Of a stretch of 64,000 nt of DNA, positions 9,400-17,446 are shown piece by piece (the first letter of the stretch is position 1; every line of letters begins with the position of its first letter). Source of the stretch: DASRDZ01 sp035569495. GTDB taxonomy: Bacteria; Chloroflexota; Dormibacteria; Aeolococcales; Aeolococcaceae. The notes below the pieces were generated by a model. That model saw nothing but the letters and a program-made list of their open reading frames with translations. It was not told the origin of the DNA and searched no databases. Position numbers and translations under genes: made by a program. The stretch covers positions 62,001 through 126,000 of the forward strand of contig DATMMX010000012.1 of the NCBI GenBank assembly GCA_035569495.1, given 5' to 3'.

Positions 9400-10245
9400 C
9401 TACAGTCGCGCGGCGGCGGTCAGCGGGCCGCCGGTGAAGGCCTCGTAGTCGATCAGCTCGCGCACCGTGGGATGGTCGCCGCAGAGCGCACAGGCCGTGT
9501 TGCGGCGCAACCGCACCTCGCGGAAGGTCATCGCCAGGGTGTCGTGGAGCAGCAGGCGTCCCACCAGCGGGCGTCCCGCGCCGGTGACCAGCTTGATGGT
9601 CTCGACGGCCTGGATGGTGCCGATGATCCCCGGCAGCGCGGCGAGCACGCCCGCCTGGCGGCACGACGGCACCAGCCCCGGCGGCGGCGGCTCGGGGTAC
9701 AGGCAGCGGTAGCACCCCTGCCCGGGGACGAAGTCGGACACCTGTCCCTCGAAGCGGAAGATCGAGCCGTGCACAAGGGATTTGCCGAGCAGGTAGGCGG
9801 CGTCGTTGGCCAGGTAGCGGGTCTGGAAGTTGTCGGTGCCGTCGACGATGATGTCATAGCTGGCCAGAACGTCGAGGGCGTTGTCCCGGCTCAGCATCAC
9901 GTCGTGGGCGACCACCTCGATGTCGGGGTTCAGCTCCTGGGCGCGCATCCTTGCCACGTCGGCCTTCTGCATGCCCCGCGACGAGTCGGGGTGGATGATC
10001 TGGCGCTGCAGGTTGCTGAGGTCGACGTGGTCGTAGTCGATGATGCCCAGCGTGCCGACACCGCTGGCGGCGAGGTACATCGCCACCGGCGCGCCCAGCC
10101 CGCCGGCGCCGAGCACCAGTACCCGCGAGCGCTTCAGCTTGCGCTGTCCCTCGGGGCCGATCTCGGCGAGCGCGATGTGGCGGCTGTAGCGCTCGACCTG
10201 CTCGTCGGTGAAGTCGAAGTCGGCGCCGTTGTGGCCGTCGCTCAT
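9400..10245 (-). CDS. ThiF/MoeB-type E1-like adenylyltransferase (first copy)
   Basis: A 281-residue E1-like enzyme starting MSDGHNGADFDFTDEQVERY, then SRHIALAEIGPEGQ, LGAGGLGAPVA for ATP binding, HVDLSNLQRQIIH, IVDGTDNFQTRYLAND and the zinc pairs CYRC and CALC. The ATG at 10245 overlaps the Rrf2 stop by ATGA, so synthesis is tied to the regulator. Function by family is adenylation or thiocarboxylation of a small beta-grasp carrier. No ThiS or MoaD partner, nor thiG or moaE, lies nearby, so the partner is encoded elsewhere or the substrate is different. Confidence 0.92.
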   Translation of the reverse strand: MSDGHNGADFDFTDEQVERYSRHIALAEIGPEGQRKLKRSRVLVLGAGGLGAPVAMYLAASGVGTLGIIDYDHVDLSNLQRQIIHPDSSRGMQKADVARMRAQELNPDIEVVAHDVMLSRDNALDVLASYDIIVDGTDNFQTRYLANDAAYLLGKSLVHGSIFRFEGQVSDFVPGQGCYRCLYPEPPPPGLVPSCRQAGVLAALPGIIGTIQAVETIKLVTGAGRPLVGRLLLHDTLAMTFREVRLRRNTACALCGDHPTVRELIDYEAFTGGPLTAAARL

Positions 10246-10706
10246 GCGCTCGGCTCGTTGACGGGGATCGAGTGGTAAATGCCGTGGAAGACGCCCTGCT
10301 GCTGGCGCTCGCGCACCATGTCGGCCAGGGTGGTCTGCTCCAGCACCTTGCGCGAGGCCGCCTCGGCGCGCATCAGCGAGGTGCGGATGCTGCAGCCAAA
10401 GCTCTGCTCGCAGGACTCCGGCGCGGTGAAGCACTCCATCTGCGCCGCCTGGCCTTCGAGGACGTCGATGGCCTCCCCAAGGGTCATCTCCTCGGGTGCG
10501 TGTCCCAGAACGTGCCCGCCGCGCGGGCCGCGCGTGCTGCGCACCAGGCCGGCGCGCCGCAGGGTCATCAGGAGCTGGTCGAGGAACGGCCCGGGGACGT
10601 GCTGGCGCGCGGCGATGTCGTGGGATGGGACCGGCGCCGCCCCGTAGTGCTCGGCCAGGTCGAGCAGGGCGCGGATGCCGTAGTCCGCCTTCATGCTGAC
10701 CTTCAT
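10242..10706 (-). CDS. Rrf2-family transcriptional regulator with three cluster cysteines
   Basis: A 154-residue winged-helix repressor starting MKVSMKADYGIRALLDLAEH, the classical Rrf2 opening; the second ATG (10694) is less likely. The recognition region (HDIAARQHVPGPFLDQLL, then TRGPRGGHVLG) is followed by C92, C99 and C105, spaced like the Fe-S ligands of IscR, NsrR and RsrR. It should therefore sense cluster status, redox or nitrosative stress, or cysteine supply. It is first in the sulfur-relay run and divergent from a thioredoxin gene, with a 29-bp palindrome between them, so autoregulation and control of both directions is the simplest model. Confidence 0.88.
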   Translation of the reverse strand: MKVSMKADYGIRALLDLAEHYGAAPVPSHDIAARQHVPGPFLDQLLMTLRRAGLVRSTRGPRGGHVLGHAPEEMTLGEAIDVLEGQAAQMECFTAPESCEQSFGCSIRTSLMRAEAASRKVLEQTTLADMVRERQQQGVFHGIYHSIPVNEPSA

Positions 10707-10758
10707 CGCGGCGACCTCGGGGCGGGGCTGGACGGACGGGGGACGGGACAGTGGGGTT

Positions 10759-10787
10759 GGATTGTTGACCTCCGGTGTCAGCAATCC
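10759..10787. promoter_or_regulatory. Palindromic operator candidate between Rrf2 and thioredoxin genes
   Basis: Inverted repeat with 11-bp arms, GGATTGTTGAC and GTCAGCAATCC (10 of 11 pairs match), around a 7-base spacer. It is centred 67 bases before the Rrf2 ATG and 70 before the thioredoxin ATG. Size, symmetry and position fit an Rrf2-type operator. Confidence 0.6.
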
Positions 10788-10842
10788 TACGCCGGGCTCG
10801 GAGCGGGCGTCAATTGCGCTCCCCGGTAGGCTTTGCGGGCAG

Positions 10843-11403
10843 ATGGATGCGCGGCAGACGGTGAGCGTGCGGACCCGGCGGCTGGGCGGGCTGACGGCGG
10901 TGCTGGTGGCGGTCGCGGTGGTGCTGGTGGTGCGGGCGGTGCTGGCGCCGGGCGCGTCCTCCGGCGTGGAGTCGGTGGGCGGCGGGCAGCCCGTGGTCGG
11001 GCAGGCGCCGCCGCAGTTCAGCGGCACCGCGCTCGACGGGTCGCGCTTCGACCTCTCCGCCGAGCGGGGCCGGGTGGTGGTGGTCAACTTCTTCGCGACC
11101 TGGTGCGAGAACTGCCGCGCCGAGCTGCCCCTGCTGCAGCGCCTCTACACGCAGCGCCACGGCGCCGGGCTCGACGTAGTGACCGTCGACTTCAACGACT
11201 CCGGCGACGCGCGCGCCTTCCTCGCGCCGTACTCGGTGGGCTTCCCGGCGTTGCTCGATGCGTCGTCGTCGGTGGGACACGCCTACCAGGTCGGCGCCCT
11301 GCCGGTGACCTTCTTCGTCGGACGCGACGGGCGGCTGGCGCGTGTCTTCCACGGCCAGCTCAGCGACCCGACCCTGGCCGATTCGCTGGCCGGGCTGGTC
11401 TGA
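10843..11403 (+). CDS. TlpA/ResA-like membrane-anchored thioredoxin
   Basis: A 186-residue thiol-disulfide oxidoreductase. Residues 14-35 (LGGLTAVLVAVAVVLVVRAV) form a single N-terminal anchor, placing the thioredoxin fold outside the membrane. The redox site is W87-C88-E-N-C91 in FFATWCENCRAELP, and the cis-proline region is ALPVTFFVGRDG. Family members reduce disulfides of apocytochromes or keep exported thiols reduced. It is transcribed divergently from the Rrf2 sulfur-relay run and shares the palindromic region, which suggests common control. The ATG at 10843 is chosen because the anchor follows directly. Confidence 0.9.
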   Translation: MDARQTVSVRTRRLGGLTAVLVAVAVVLVVRAVLAPGASSGVESVGGGQPVVGQAPPQFSGTALDGSRFDLSAERGRVVVVNFFATWCENCRAELPLLQRLYTQRHGAGLDVVTVDFNDSGDARAFLAPYSVGFPALLDASSSVGHAYQVGALPVTFFVGRDGRLARVFHGQLSDPTLADSLAGLV

Positions 11404-11431
11404 GCGCGGATCGGCTACCGTAGCGGCGCCC

Positions 11432-12037
11432 ATGGTGGTCCACGACGTCGCCAACGCGCTGCTCCGGCCGCAGCGCCGTCTGCCGCTGATCGTCGCCGAG
11501 CGCGGGCCGTTCGCGGCGGGCGGAGTGGTTTTGGTGGCGGGGATCGTCTGCGGCGGCGTCGGGCTGGCGGCGACGCTGGTGGAGCCGGTGTCGCGCATCG
11601 CCGGTGGGGTGGACGGGCGGCATGCGGGGGTGATCCTCTCGCTGCTGCTGCCGGTGGTCCTGCTGGCGACGTGGCTGGTCGACGCCTGGATCGTTGACGC
11701 GGGGGCGCGGCTGATGGGGGCGCCGTCGCGGCGGCGGGAGTACCTGGTGGCCAGTGGGTTCGCCGTGCCGGTGCTGGTGGGGTTCGAGCTGGCGTCGCTG
11801 GTGGCGTCGGTTTTGGACAGTAGTGGCGCTTACGATGCGGCGGTGGCAGTGGGGTATCTGCGCTATGCGGCGCTGGCGTGGTATGTGGTTCTGCTGACGC
11901 TGGCGGCGCGGGGGATCTACGAGCTGCCGCTGGTGGGGGCGATGACGGCGGCGTTGTTGCCGTATGCGGCGATGACGACTGTGTTGCTGGTGGTGCTGGT
12001 CGTGTTGAGTGCGGTGTACGGGTTGGGGGGGCGCTGA
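11432..12037 (+). CDS. Polytopic membrane protein, Yip1-like
   Basis: A 201-residue integral membrane protein with about five hydrophobic segments (for example PFAAGGVVLVAGIVCGGVGL, ILSLLLPVVLLATWLVDAWI, LLPYAAMTTVLLVVLVVLSA). The overall plan of N-terminal charged helix, five spans and a very short tail resembles bacterial Yip1-domain proteins, whose role is not defined. The start ATG at 11432 is 28 bases after the thioredoxin stop, so cotranscription is likely. Its stop is 3 bases from that of the convergent MMPL gene. An open frame extends further upstream into the thioredoxin gene, but that part reads as shadow. Confidence 0.6.
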   Translation: MVVHDVANALLRPQRRLPLIVAERGPFAAGGVVLVAGIVCGGVGLAATLVEPVSRIAGGVDGRHAGVILSLLLPVVLLATWLVDAWIVDAGARLMGAPSRRREYLVASGFAVPVLVGFELASLVASVLDSSGAYDAAVAVGYLRYAALAWYVVLLTLAARGIYELPLVGAMTAALLPYAAMTTVLLVVLVVLSAVYGLGGR

Positions 12038-12040
12038 GGG

Positions 12041-15000
12041 TCAGTCGTCGCGGGGCGGGGGTTGGTTGTGGCGGACCCAGGGGGGTGGGCGGCGGCGCTT
12101 TGAGCGCGGGGGGTCGATGGGCGCGCGAGGTGGTGCGACGTCCTGCGGGGCGGCGGCGTCCGGCGGTGCGGTTTCGTCGGCCGACGGGGTGGACGTGCGG
12201 CGGCGGGTGATGCCACCGGGCATGCCGCGGCGCGGGATCGCCTCCGGCGGTGCAGCGGTCGCTCCCGACGGCGCAGCGGTCCCTCCCGACGGCGCAGCAG
12301 TCCCTCCCGGCGGCGTGGGAGCCGTCTCGGGCGTGAGGGACGACGTGGCGCGTCGCCGCCCGGAGACACCGGGGATGCGATGGGGAGGTGGGGATTGTGG
12401 AGTCGGCGGAGCGGGCGGGCGGCGGCGGCCGGAGACGCCGGGGAAGCGCTGTGGGCCGGAGTCCCCGCGCATAGCGTCGTCGCCGGTGGTTGGGGGGGCT
12501 GTCGGAACGACGGATTGATTTTTAAGTGGGGATGGATTTGTAAGGGCGGCTGGGGGGGCGCCGGGGGTTGCGGGTTCGGGGAGGGTTTCCCGCTCGGTGA
12601 CTTGGGGGCGGGGGCGGCCCCAGGGGTTGTCGCCGAAGGGGGCGGGGGCCTCGACCTCGGGCTCGGCGACCGCGGCCCCGGAGAGGCGGGAGGCGGCGCG
12701 CTCGGCGTCGCGGGCTCGCTTGGCGGCGCGGTTGCTGAGCTCACCCTCGCGCCGCGCGGGCGGCAGGTCGGCGCGGCGCTCGAAGCCGCCGCGCACCGGG
12801 GCGGGAACCGGGAGCGGCTTGCTCCGCTCCAGCGCCACCGCCAGCGGCAGCATCACCAGGAAGACGGCGCCCACCGCCAGGGCGAGATCGACGAGCACCG
12901 CGAGGCCGAAGTCGGCGATCAGCGGCAACCCGCCGGGGAGCGGGCCGCTCAACGCCAGCACCGCGAATCCGGCCCCGAGGGTGACCGCCGACACCACGAT
13001 GGCCCGCCCCACACCGCGCAGCGCCGCGCCTGCCGCCTCGTCGGGCTCCAGCCCGCGACCGCGCTCCTCGTAGAAGCGCTGCAGCAGCACCACACCGAAC
13101 TCCGTCCCAAGAGCGATCACCAGCGCCCCGAGCACCACGGTCAGCGGGTTGAGGGTGCCGAGCGCGCCGGCCGCCGAGCCCGGCAGCCGCCCGAAGGCGA
13201 GCATCACCAGCGTCGACCACCCCGCCGCCACCGCCGCGGGCAGGACCGGCAGGAAGGCGCGGCGCACGTCGCGGTAGATCGACAGGAGCACCAGGGCGAC
13301 CACCACCAGCGGCACCAGGTTGAAGATGAGGATGCGGCTGGAGAGGTTGTCGTAGGCCTTGGCGGCCAGGGCGGTGAGGCCGGTGGCGGTGACCTTGAGG
13401 TCCTTGGGCTTGGTCGGCGAGCTGTTGAGCTCGCCGGTGAGCTGGTCGATCAGCTTGGCCGAGGCGGCGACCGAGGTGAGCCTGACGCCGAGGGCGAGGC
13501 GGCTGATCGAGGGCGAGATCGGGCTGGGGTCCTGGCCGAGGAAGACGTTGCGGTAGAGGTCGAGGACGGGGCAGGGCTGGGCGGTGATCGGCACCGGCGC
13601 GATCAGGGTGCGGGCCAGCGGGGCGAGCAGGCGGGTGCTGCAGATGAACTGCGACTGCACGGTGCCGCTCGCCGAGGGGCTGGTGACGGTGGGCGTGGCG
13701 GCCGGGGTCGGCTGCCCGGCGGGCGCGGGGGTCGCGCTGGGCGCCCCGGACGGAGCGGCGGAAGCGCTGGGCGCGCCGGACGGCGTCGCCGCCTGGGCCA
13801 CCGCGTTGCCGGCGCGGACGATGTCGCCGTCGACGCGCGCGCCCGGCGACGGCGAGGCGGCCGGCCGGAGCGCCGAGGGCGAGGGACTGGCGGCGGGCGA
13901 AGCGGCAGGCGAGGCCGCGGGCGACCCCGACGGGCTGGCGCCCGGCGAGGGCGACGGCACCGGCACCGGCGTGGTCGCCGTGCAGCCCCCGGCCGAGGTG
14001 TCGCTCTGCGCCGTGAAGACGTCGCCGATGGTCACCGCCAGGGCGATGTCGTCGGGATGGTTGCACCGCGCATCGCGGCCCGCCGTGGCCATCCAGGTCA
14101 CCGACGCGGGCGCCTTGTCGGCCGCCGAGCTGCCCGCCAGGTTGCCCTCGGCGGCGAAGTCGATCTCGTTGTCGTAGCCCAGCTCGGCGCGCACCTGGTT
14201 GATGTCGGCCAGCTCGGTGAGCGAGGGGGCGAGCAGCGTCTCCACGCCGGTCTCGATCGGCACCCGGGGCATCAGCGCCCAACCGAGTAGGCCGAGCACC
14301 AGCGTGGGCACGAGCACCGCGCGCCAGCGGGTGGCCAGTGCCGCGGTGCGTACGGCGGGCTCCGGGGCTTCGTCCGCAGCCACAGCGGCGGCGGGCAGCA
14401 CCCCCGCGCGCTCGCGCCGCCGCTCCTGCCACGCCGCCGCGGGCAGGGCCACGAACAACGCGGCCAGCCAGGAGAACACCACGCCCGCCAGCAGCACCAA
14501 AGCGAACTCGGCGACCAGCGGCACCGCCACCAGCGGCCCCAGGTCGACGCCGGTCAGCACCGCCAGGGCGGCCACACCGGCGAGCGTCGCCGTCCCAGCC
14601 ACCAGCGTCGCGGGCCCGGTGTTGGCCAGGGTCACCCGCAGGGCGGCCTCCAGCCCCAGCCCCCGCGCGCGCTCCTCGTTGAAGCGCGCCAGGAGCTGCA
14701 CCGCGTAGTCGACGCCGAGGCCCACCAGCACCGGCACGCCCGCCAGCACCGCGGGACTGATCGGCACACCGAGCAGCAGCGAGCCGCCCACGGTGACCAG
14801 CGTCGCCGCCGCCGCGCCGACCAGCGGCCACAGCCGCCCGCGCGCCCGGAAGCTGCCCAGCAGGAGCAGCAGCATCACCAGGAAGGCCACCGGCAGCAGC
14901 GCCAGCAGCAGGTGGGTCATGGTCGTCGCCACGCCCTGCACCAGCAGCGGCGCGCCCGCGATGGTGTACGAGAGCGGCACGTCCTTGTACTTCTGCATGC

Positions 15001-16147
15001 AGGCGCTCGGCTGGGTCGCGCTCGACGCGTCGGGCGAGCCGCACTCGGTGGGGTCGAAGGCGCCCAGGCTCTTGACCACCTGGTTCTGGTCGCTGGGGCG
15101 CCCGTGCTGCAGGTCGTTCCTGATCTTGGTGAGCAGGCCGTTGACCTGGTCGGCGTGGCCGATGACCTCGGGCTTGAGGCGCACCGTGACCACCGCGTAG
15201 GAGGGGCCGCCGCTCTGCGGCTTGGGCAGCACCGCCGCCCACTGCTGCTTGGGCGTGCAGAACTGGTGGGTGGTGGCCGAGGGGCAGTTGGGCAGGTCGA
15301 GCAGCAGGCGTTCCAGGAAGACCTGGCAGGTGGCGCTGATGTGCAGCACCTGGGCGATCTCGTCGCTGCAGTCGCCGAAGCCGGCGCTGAGGTGGTCGAA
15401 GGTCTGCTGCGCGGCGGTGGCGTCGGCCGTACCGGTGGGGCCGGCCAGGTACTGGGCGAACAGCGGCGGCGGCTGGGTCTGCGACGCCGCCGTCTCGGCG
15501 GCCTGCTCGCGGCCGCGCAGCACCGCGTCGGTGGGGTGCTGGTCGATGTGCTTGGTGTAGTCGGCGCGGGCCTGGTCGGCGTCCTGGGTGGCCTTGACCA
15601 CGTCGGCGGCCATGGCGATCTGCGCCGCGCTGTAGGCGTTGGACTCGATGCTGCTCAGCTTGGTGGGGTCCTTCTCCCCCGCCTGCACCGCGCTGGCCAG
15701 GGCAGTTTCTGCCACGAAGTACGGATACTCGGAGCGCACCCGGGTGACCTCGCCGGCGGCCGCGTGCTGGGCGCTGGCGGCGATGGTGCCGGGGCCGAGC
15801 ACCGTGGCCACCCGCGAGTCGCCGGCCAGGTCGTTCTCCAGCGTCGCCAGGCGGAGCAGGTTGCGCTCCAGGTACAACGCGGTCGGGTTCTGCGCCGACA
15901 TCACGATGACGATGGGGTCGGCGCCGAACTGCGCGGCGAAGCGGTCGTAGACCTGCTTGGCGTCGGAGGACTGACCGACCAGCAGGTCAGGACCGGCGTC
16001 GACGGCGAAGCGCGCGAAGCCCACTCCGGTGAGTGCGCAGAGCAGCGCCGCAAGGATCGCGATGCGTCCCGGGCGGCGCGCCATGGGACGGGCGAGGCGG
16101 ACGGGGTGGAACCGTCGCAGGATGGTGGGTACCTCCGTTGCGTCCAA
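12041..16147 (-). CDS. MMPL/RND-superfamily transporter with long disordered tail
   Basis: A 1368-residue RND-type exporter of hydrophobic molecules. There are two halves, each with one early span and a cluster of spans (first cluster about 395-605, with LLLALLPVAFLVMLLLLLGS; second about 935-1130). A Pro/Ala/Ser linker rich in PAASPAAS lies at about 720-830. The last 200 residues are Pro-rich, disordered and basic. It is the last gene of the mce run, 36 bases after the sixth mce gene. The start is unclear: TTG at 16147 has no ribosome site, whereas a GGAGGT 14 bases inside the frame favours an internal non-ATG start; the first ATG is at 16084. Confidence 0.9.
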   Translation of the reverse strand: MDATEVPTILRRFHPVRLARPMARRPGRIAILAALLCALTGVGFARFAVDAGPDLLVGQSSDAKQVYDRFAAQFGADPIVIVMSAQNPTALYLERNLLRLATLENDLAGDSRVATVLGPGTIAASAQHAAAGEVTRVRSEYPYFVAETALASAVQAGEKDPTKLSSIESNAYSAAQIAMAADVVKATQDADQARADYTKHIDQHPTDAVLRGREQAAETAASQTQPPPLFAQYLAGPTGTADATAAQQTFDHLSAGFGDCSDEIAQVLHISATCQVFLERLLLDLPNCPSATTHQFCTPKQQWAAVLPKPQSGGPSYAVVTVRLKPEVIGHADQVNGLLTKIRNDLQHGRPSDQNQVVKSLGAFDPTECGSPDASSATQPSACMQKYKDVPLSYTIAGAPLLVQGVATTMTHLLLALLPVAFLVMLLLLLGSFRARGRLWPLVGAAAATLVTVGGSLLLGVPISPAVLAGVPVLVGLGVDYAVQLLARFNEERARGLGLEAALRVTLANTGPATLVAGTATLAGVAALAVLTGVDLGPLVAVPLVAEFALVLLAGVVFSWLAALFVALPAAAWQERRRERAGVLPAAAVAADEAPEPAVRTAALATRWRAVLVPTLVLGLLGWALMPRVPIETGVETLLAPSLTELADINQVRAELGYDNEIDFAAEGNLAGSSAADKAPASVTWMATAGRDARCNHPDDIALAVTIGDVFTAQSDTSAGGCTATTPVPVPSPSPGASPSGSPAASPAASPAASPSPSALRPAASPSPGARVDGDIVRAGNAVAQAATPSGAPSASAAPSGAPSATPAPAGQPTPAATPTVTSPSASGTVQSQFICSTRLLAPLARTLIAPVPITAQPCPVLDLYRNVFLGQDPSPISPSISRLALGVRLTSVAASAKLIDQLTGELNSSPTKPKDLKVTATGLTALAAKAYDNLSSRILIFNLVPLVVVALVLLSIYRDVRRAFLPVLPAAVAAGWSTLVMLAFGRLPGSAAGALGTLNPLTVVLGALVIALGTEFGVVLLQRFYEERGRGLEPDEAAGAALRGVGRAIVVSAVTLGAGFAVLALSGPLPGGLPLIADFGLAVLVDLALAVGAVFLVMLPLAVALERSKPLPVPAPVRGGFERRADLPPARREGELSNRAAKRARDAERAASRLSGAAVAEPEVEAPAPFGDNPWGRPRPQVTERETLPEPATPGAPPAALTNPSPLKNQSVVPTAPPTTGDDAMRGDSGPQRFPGVSGRRRPPAPPTPQSPPPHRIPGVSGRRRATSSLTPETAPTPPGGTAAPSGGTAAPSGATAAPPEAIPRRGMPGGITRRRTSTPSADETAPPDAAAPQDVAPPRAPIDPPRSKRRRPPPWVRHNQPPPRDD
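12249..12311 (-). repeat. Three 21-bp tandem repeats in the MMPL tail
   Basis: Three head-to-tail 21-bp copies (12249, 12270, 12291), differing at one to three bases, encode APSGGTA-type heptapeptides in the disordered C-terminus. This looks like recent slippage expansion. Confidence 0.8.
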
Positions 16148-16183
16148 CCCCGGAAACCCGTGAGGCGGGACGGCCGGTGAGCG

Positions 16184-17446
16184 TCAGAAGCCTATCAGAG
16201 CTCCGAACGAGATCAGGTCGCCGGCGTTGGCGGTCCCGTTGGACTGCAGCGCTGCCTGGCTTGCAGTGTCCGGAGATCCGGGGAGGTAGGCGGCCCCGGA
16301 TTGCGGGTTGTTGTTGTTGCCCAGGTTCTGCACCCGGATGTAGTGGTAGGTGCCGTCGAAGGAGCAGAAGCTGGTGCCGTTGGGAGGGGTGACGAAGTCC
16401 TCGGGATGGCCGATCCGCGGCGGGTTGCACTTGCCGTCCGAGCTGCTCAGCGCGGAGAGCGGGTTCTCGATCGCCGAACCGAGGCTGAGCGGGTCGTTGG
16501 CGGGGTCGGTGAGCAGGCTCCTGGGCAGCACTGCCGGGTTGCTTCCGTTGAGTGCGCTGGTGAAGGTGGCCAGGTAGCCGCTGAACTGGTTGAGCTGGTC
16601 GATGACGCCGGGCGCCTGCTCCAGCGTCTTGCGGATGTTGCCGGCTTCGCCGTTGAGTGCCGCGTCGAGGTTGCTCAGCGTCGTGTCCGCGTGGCGCAGC
16701 AGGTCGCCGAGCTGCGCCGAGGTGTCGGCGAAGGCCTTGAGGCTGACGTTGGACGCCTCCACCAGCTTGTCGAGCGGGACCTGCGCGAAGCTGGAGTTGA
16801 AGGCCTCGTCCTGCACGAACATGTCGCTGAGGTTGGTGGACACGCTGTCCAGTGACTTCAGCGGCGAGACCAGCACCTGGCTCAGCGTGTTGCCCGCGGC
16901 GACGAGCTGGTTGAAGTCGCTGCCGCGTCCCGCCGCCGCCTTGCCGAACTCGACGATGGCGGTGGTGAGCTGGTGCTGCTCGTTGGCCTGCAGCTCCTGG
17001 AGCACCTGGTCGAGGTCGACGGGCAGCACGGCCTGCGAGCCGGGGATGGTGTCGCCGTCGTGGAGCAGCGGCGCGGCGCTGGTGCCCGGGGTCAGCTCGA
17101 TGTACTTGGGACCGAACAGCCCGTGCGGACGCAGCAGCACGTGCGCGTCGGTGTGGATGTCCGAGTACTGCGGCTGGATGTCCATGCTGACCACGGCCGT
17201 GCCGTTCTGGAGGTCGACGGTGTGCACCTCGCCGATCTTCACGCCGGCGATCTGCACGCCCGCCTTGGGCGACAGCGAGTCGGCGTCGCTGAGCACGGCC
17301 TTGACGGTGAACGCCTTGTTCCACGGCAGTCCGACGGTGGGTCCACCCGGGATGCCGCTGAGCACGATGACGGCGACCACCAGCAGCATCACCACCGACA
17401 CGGCGATGCCGAGGCGCAGCGGGTTGAAGCGTGGCTTGCGCGGCAT
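16184..17446 (-). CDS. Mce/MlaD-domain protein (sixth in the operon)
   Basis: A 420-residue Mce protein with N-terminal anchor LGIAVSVVMLLVVAVIVLSG and one MCE domain at about 40-130 (SDADSLSPKAGVQIAGVKIG, then HGLFGPKYIELTPG). A long helical region and a low-complexity tail follow. Such proteins form the periplasmic lipid-conducting ring or needle of Mce importers. The ATG at 17446 shares a base with the previous stop (TGATG). Position corresponds to MceF of mycobacterial operons. Conserved cysteines occur in GKCNPP and TSFCSFDG. Confidence 0.9.
   Translation of the reverse strand: MPRKPRFNPLRLGIAVSVVMLLVVAVIVLSGIPGGPTVGLPWNKAFTVKAVLSDADSLSPKAGVQIAGVKIGEVHTVDLQNGTAVVSMDIQPQYSDIHTDAHVLLRPHGLFGPKYIELTPGTSAAPLLHDGDTIPGSQAVLPVDLDQVLQELQANEQHQLTTAIVEFGKAAAGRGSDFNQLVAAGNTLSQVLVSPLKSLDSVSTNLSDMFVQDEAFNSSFAQVPLDKLVEASNVSLKAFADTSAQLGDLLRHADTTLSNLDAALNGEAGNIRKTLEQAPGVIDQLNQFSGYLATFTSALNGSNPAVLPRSLLTDPANDPLSLGSAIENPLSALSSSDGKCNPPRIGHPEDFVTPPNGTSFCSFDGTYHYIRVQNLGNNNNPQSGAAYLPGSPDTASQAALQSNGTANAGDLISFGALIGF

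Noticed and set aside
6816..11403. A ThiS/MoaD-like carrier or rhodanese hidden in the sulfur locus
   Set aside because: Every gap is under 100 bases except the regulatory region, and no small frame ending in Gly-Gly or with a CRxGxR-type loop was seen.
12380..14290. 636-codon plus-strand frame opposite the MMPL gene
   Set aside because: Low-complexity Arg/Gly/Glu shadow; the MMPL reading explains the region.
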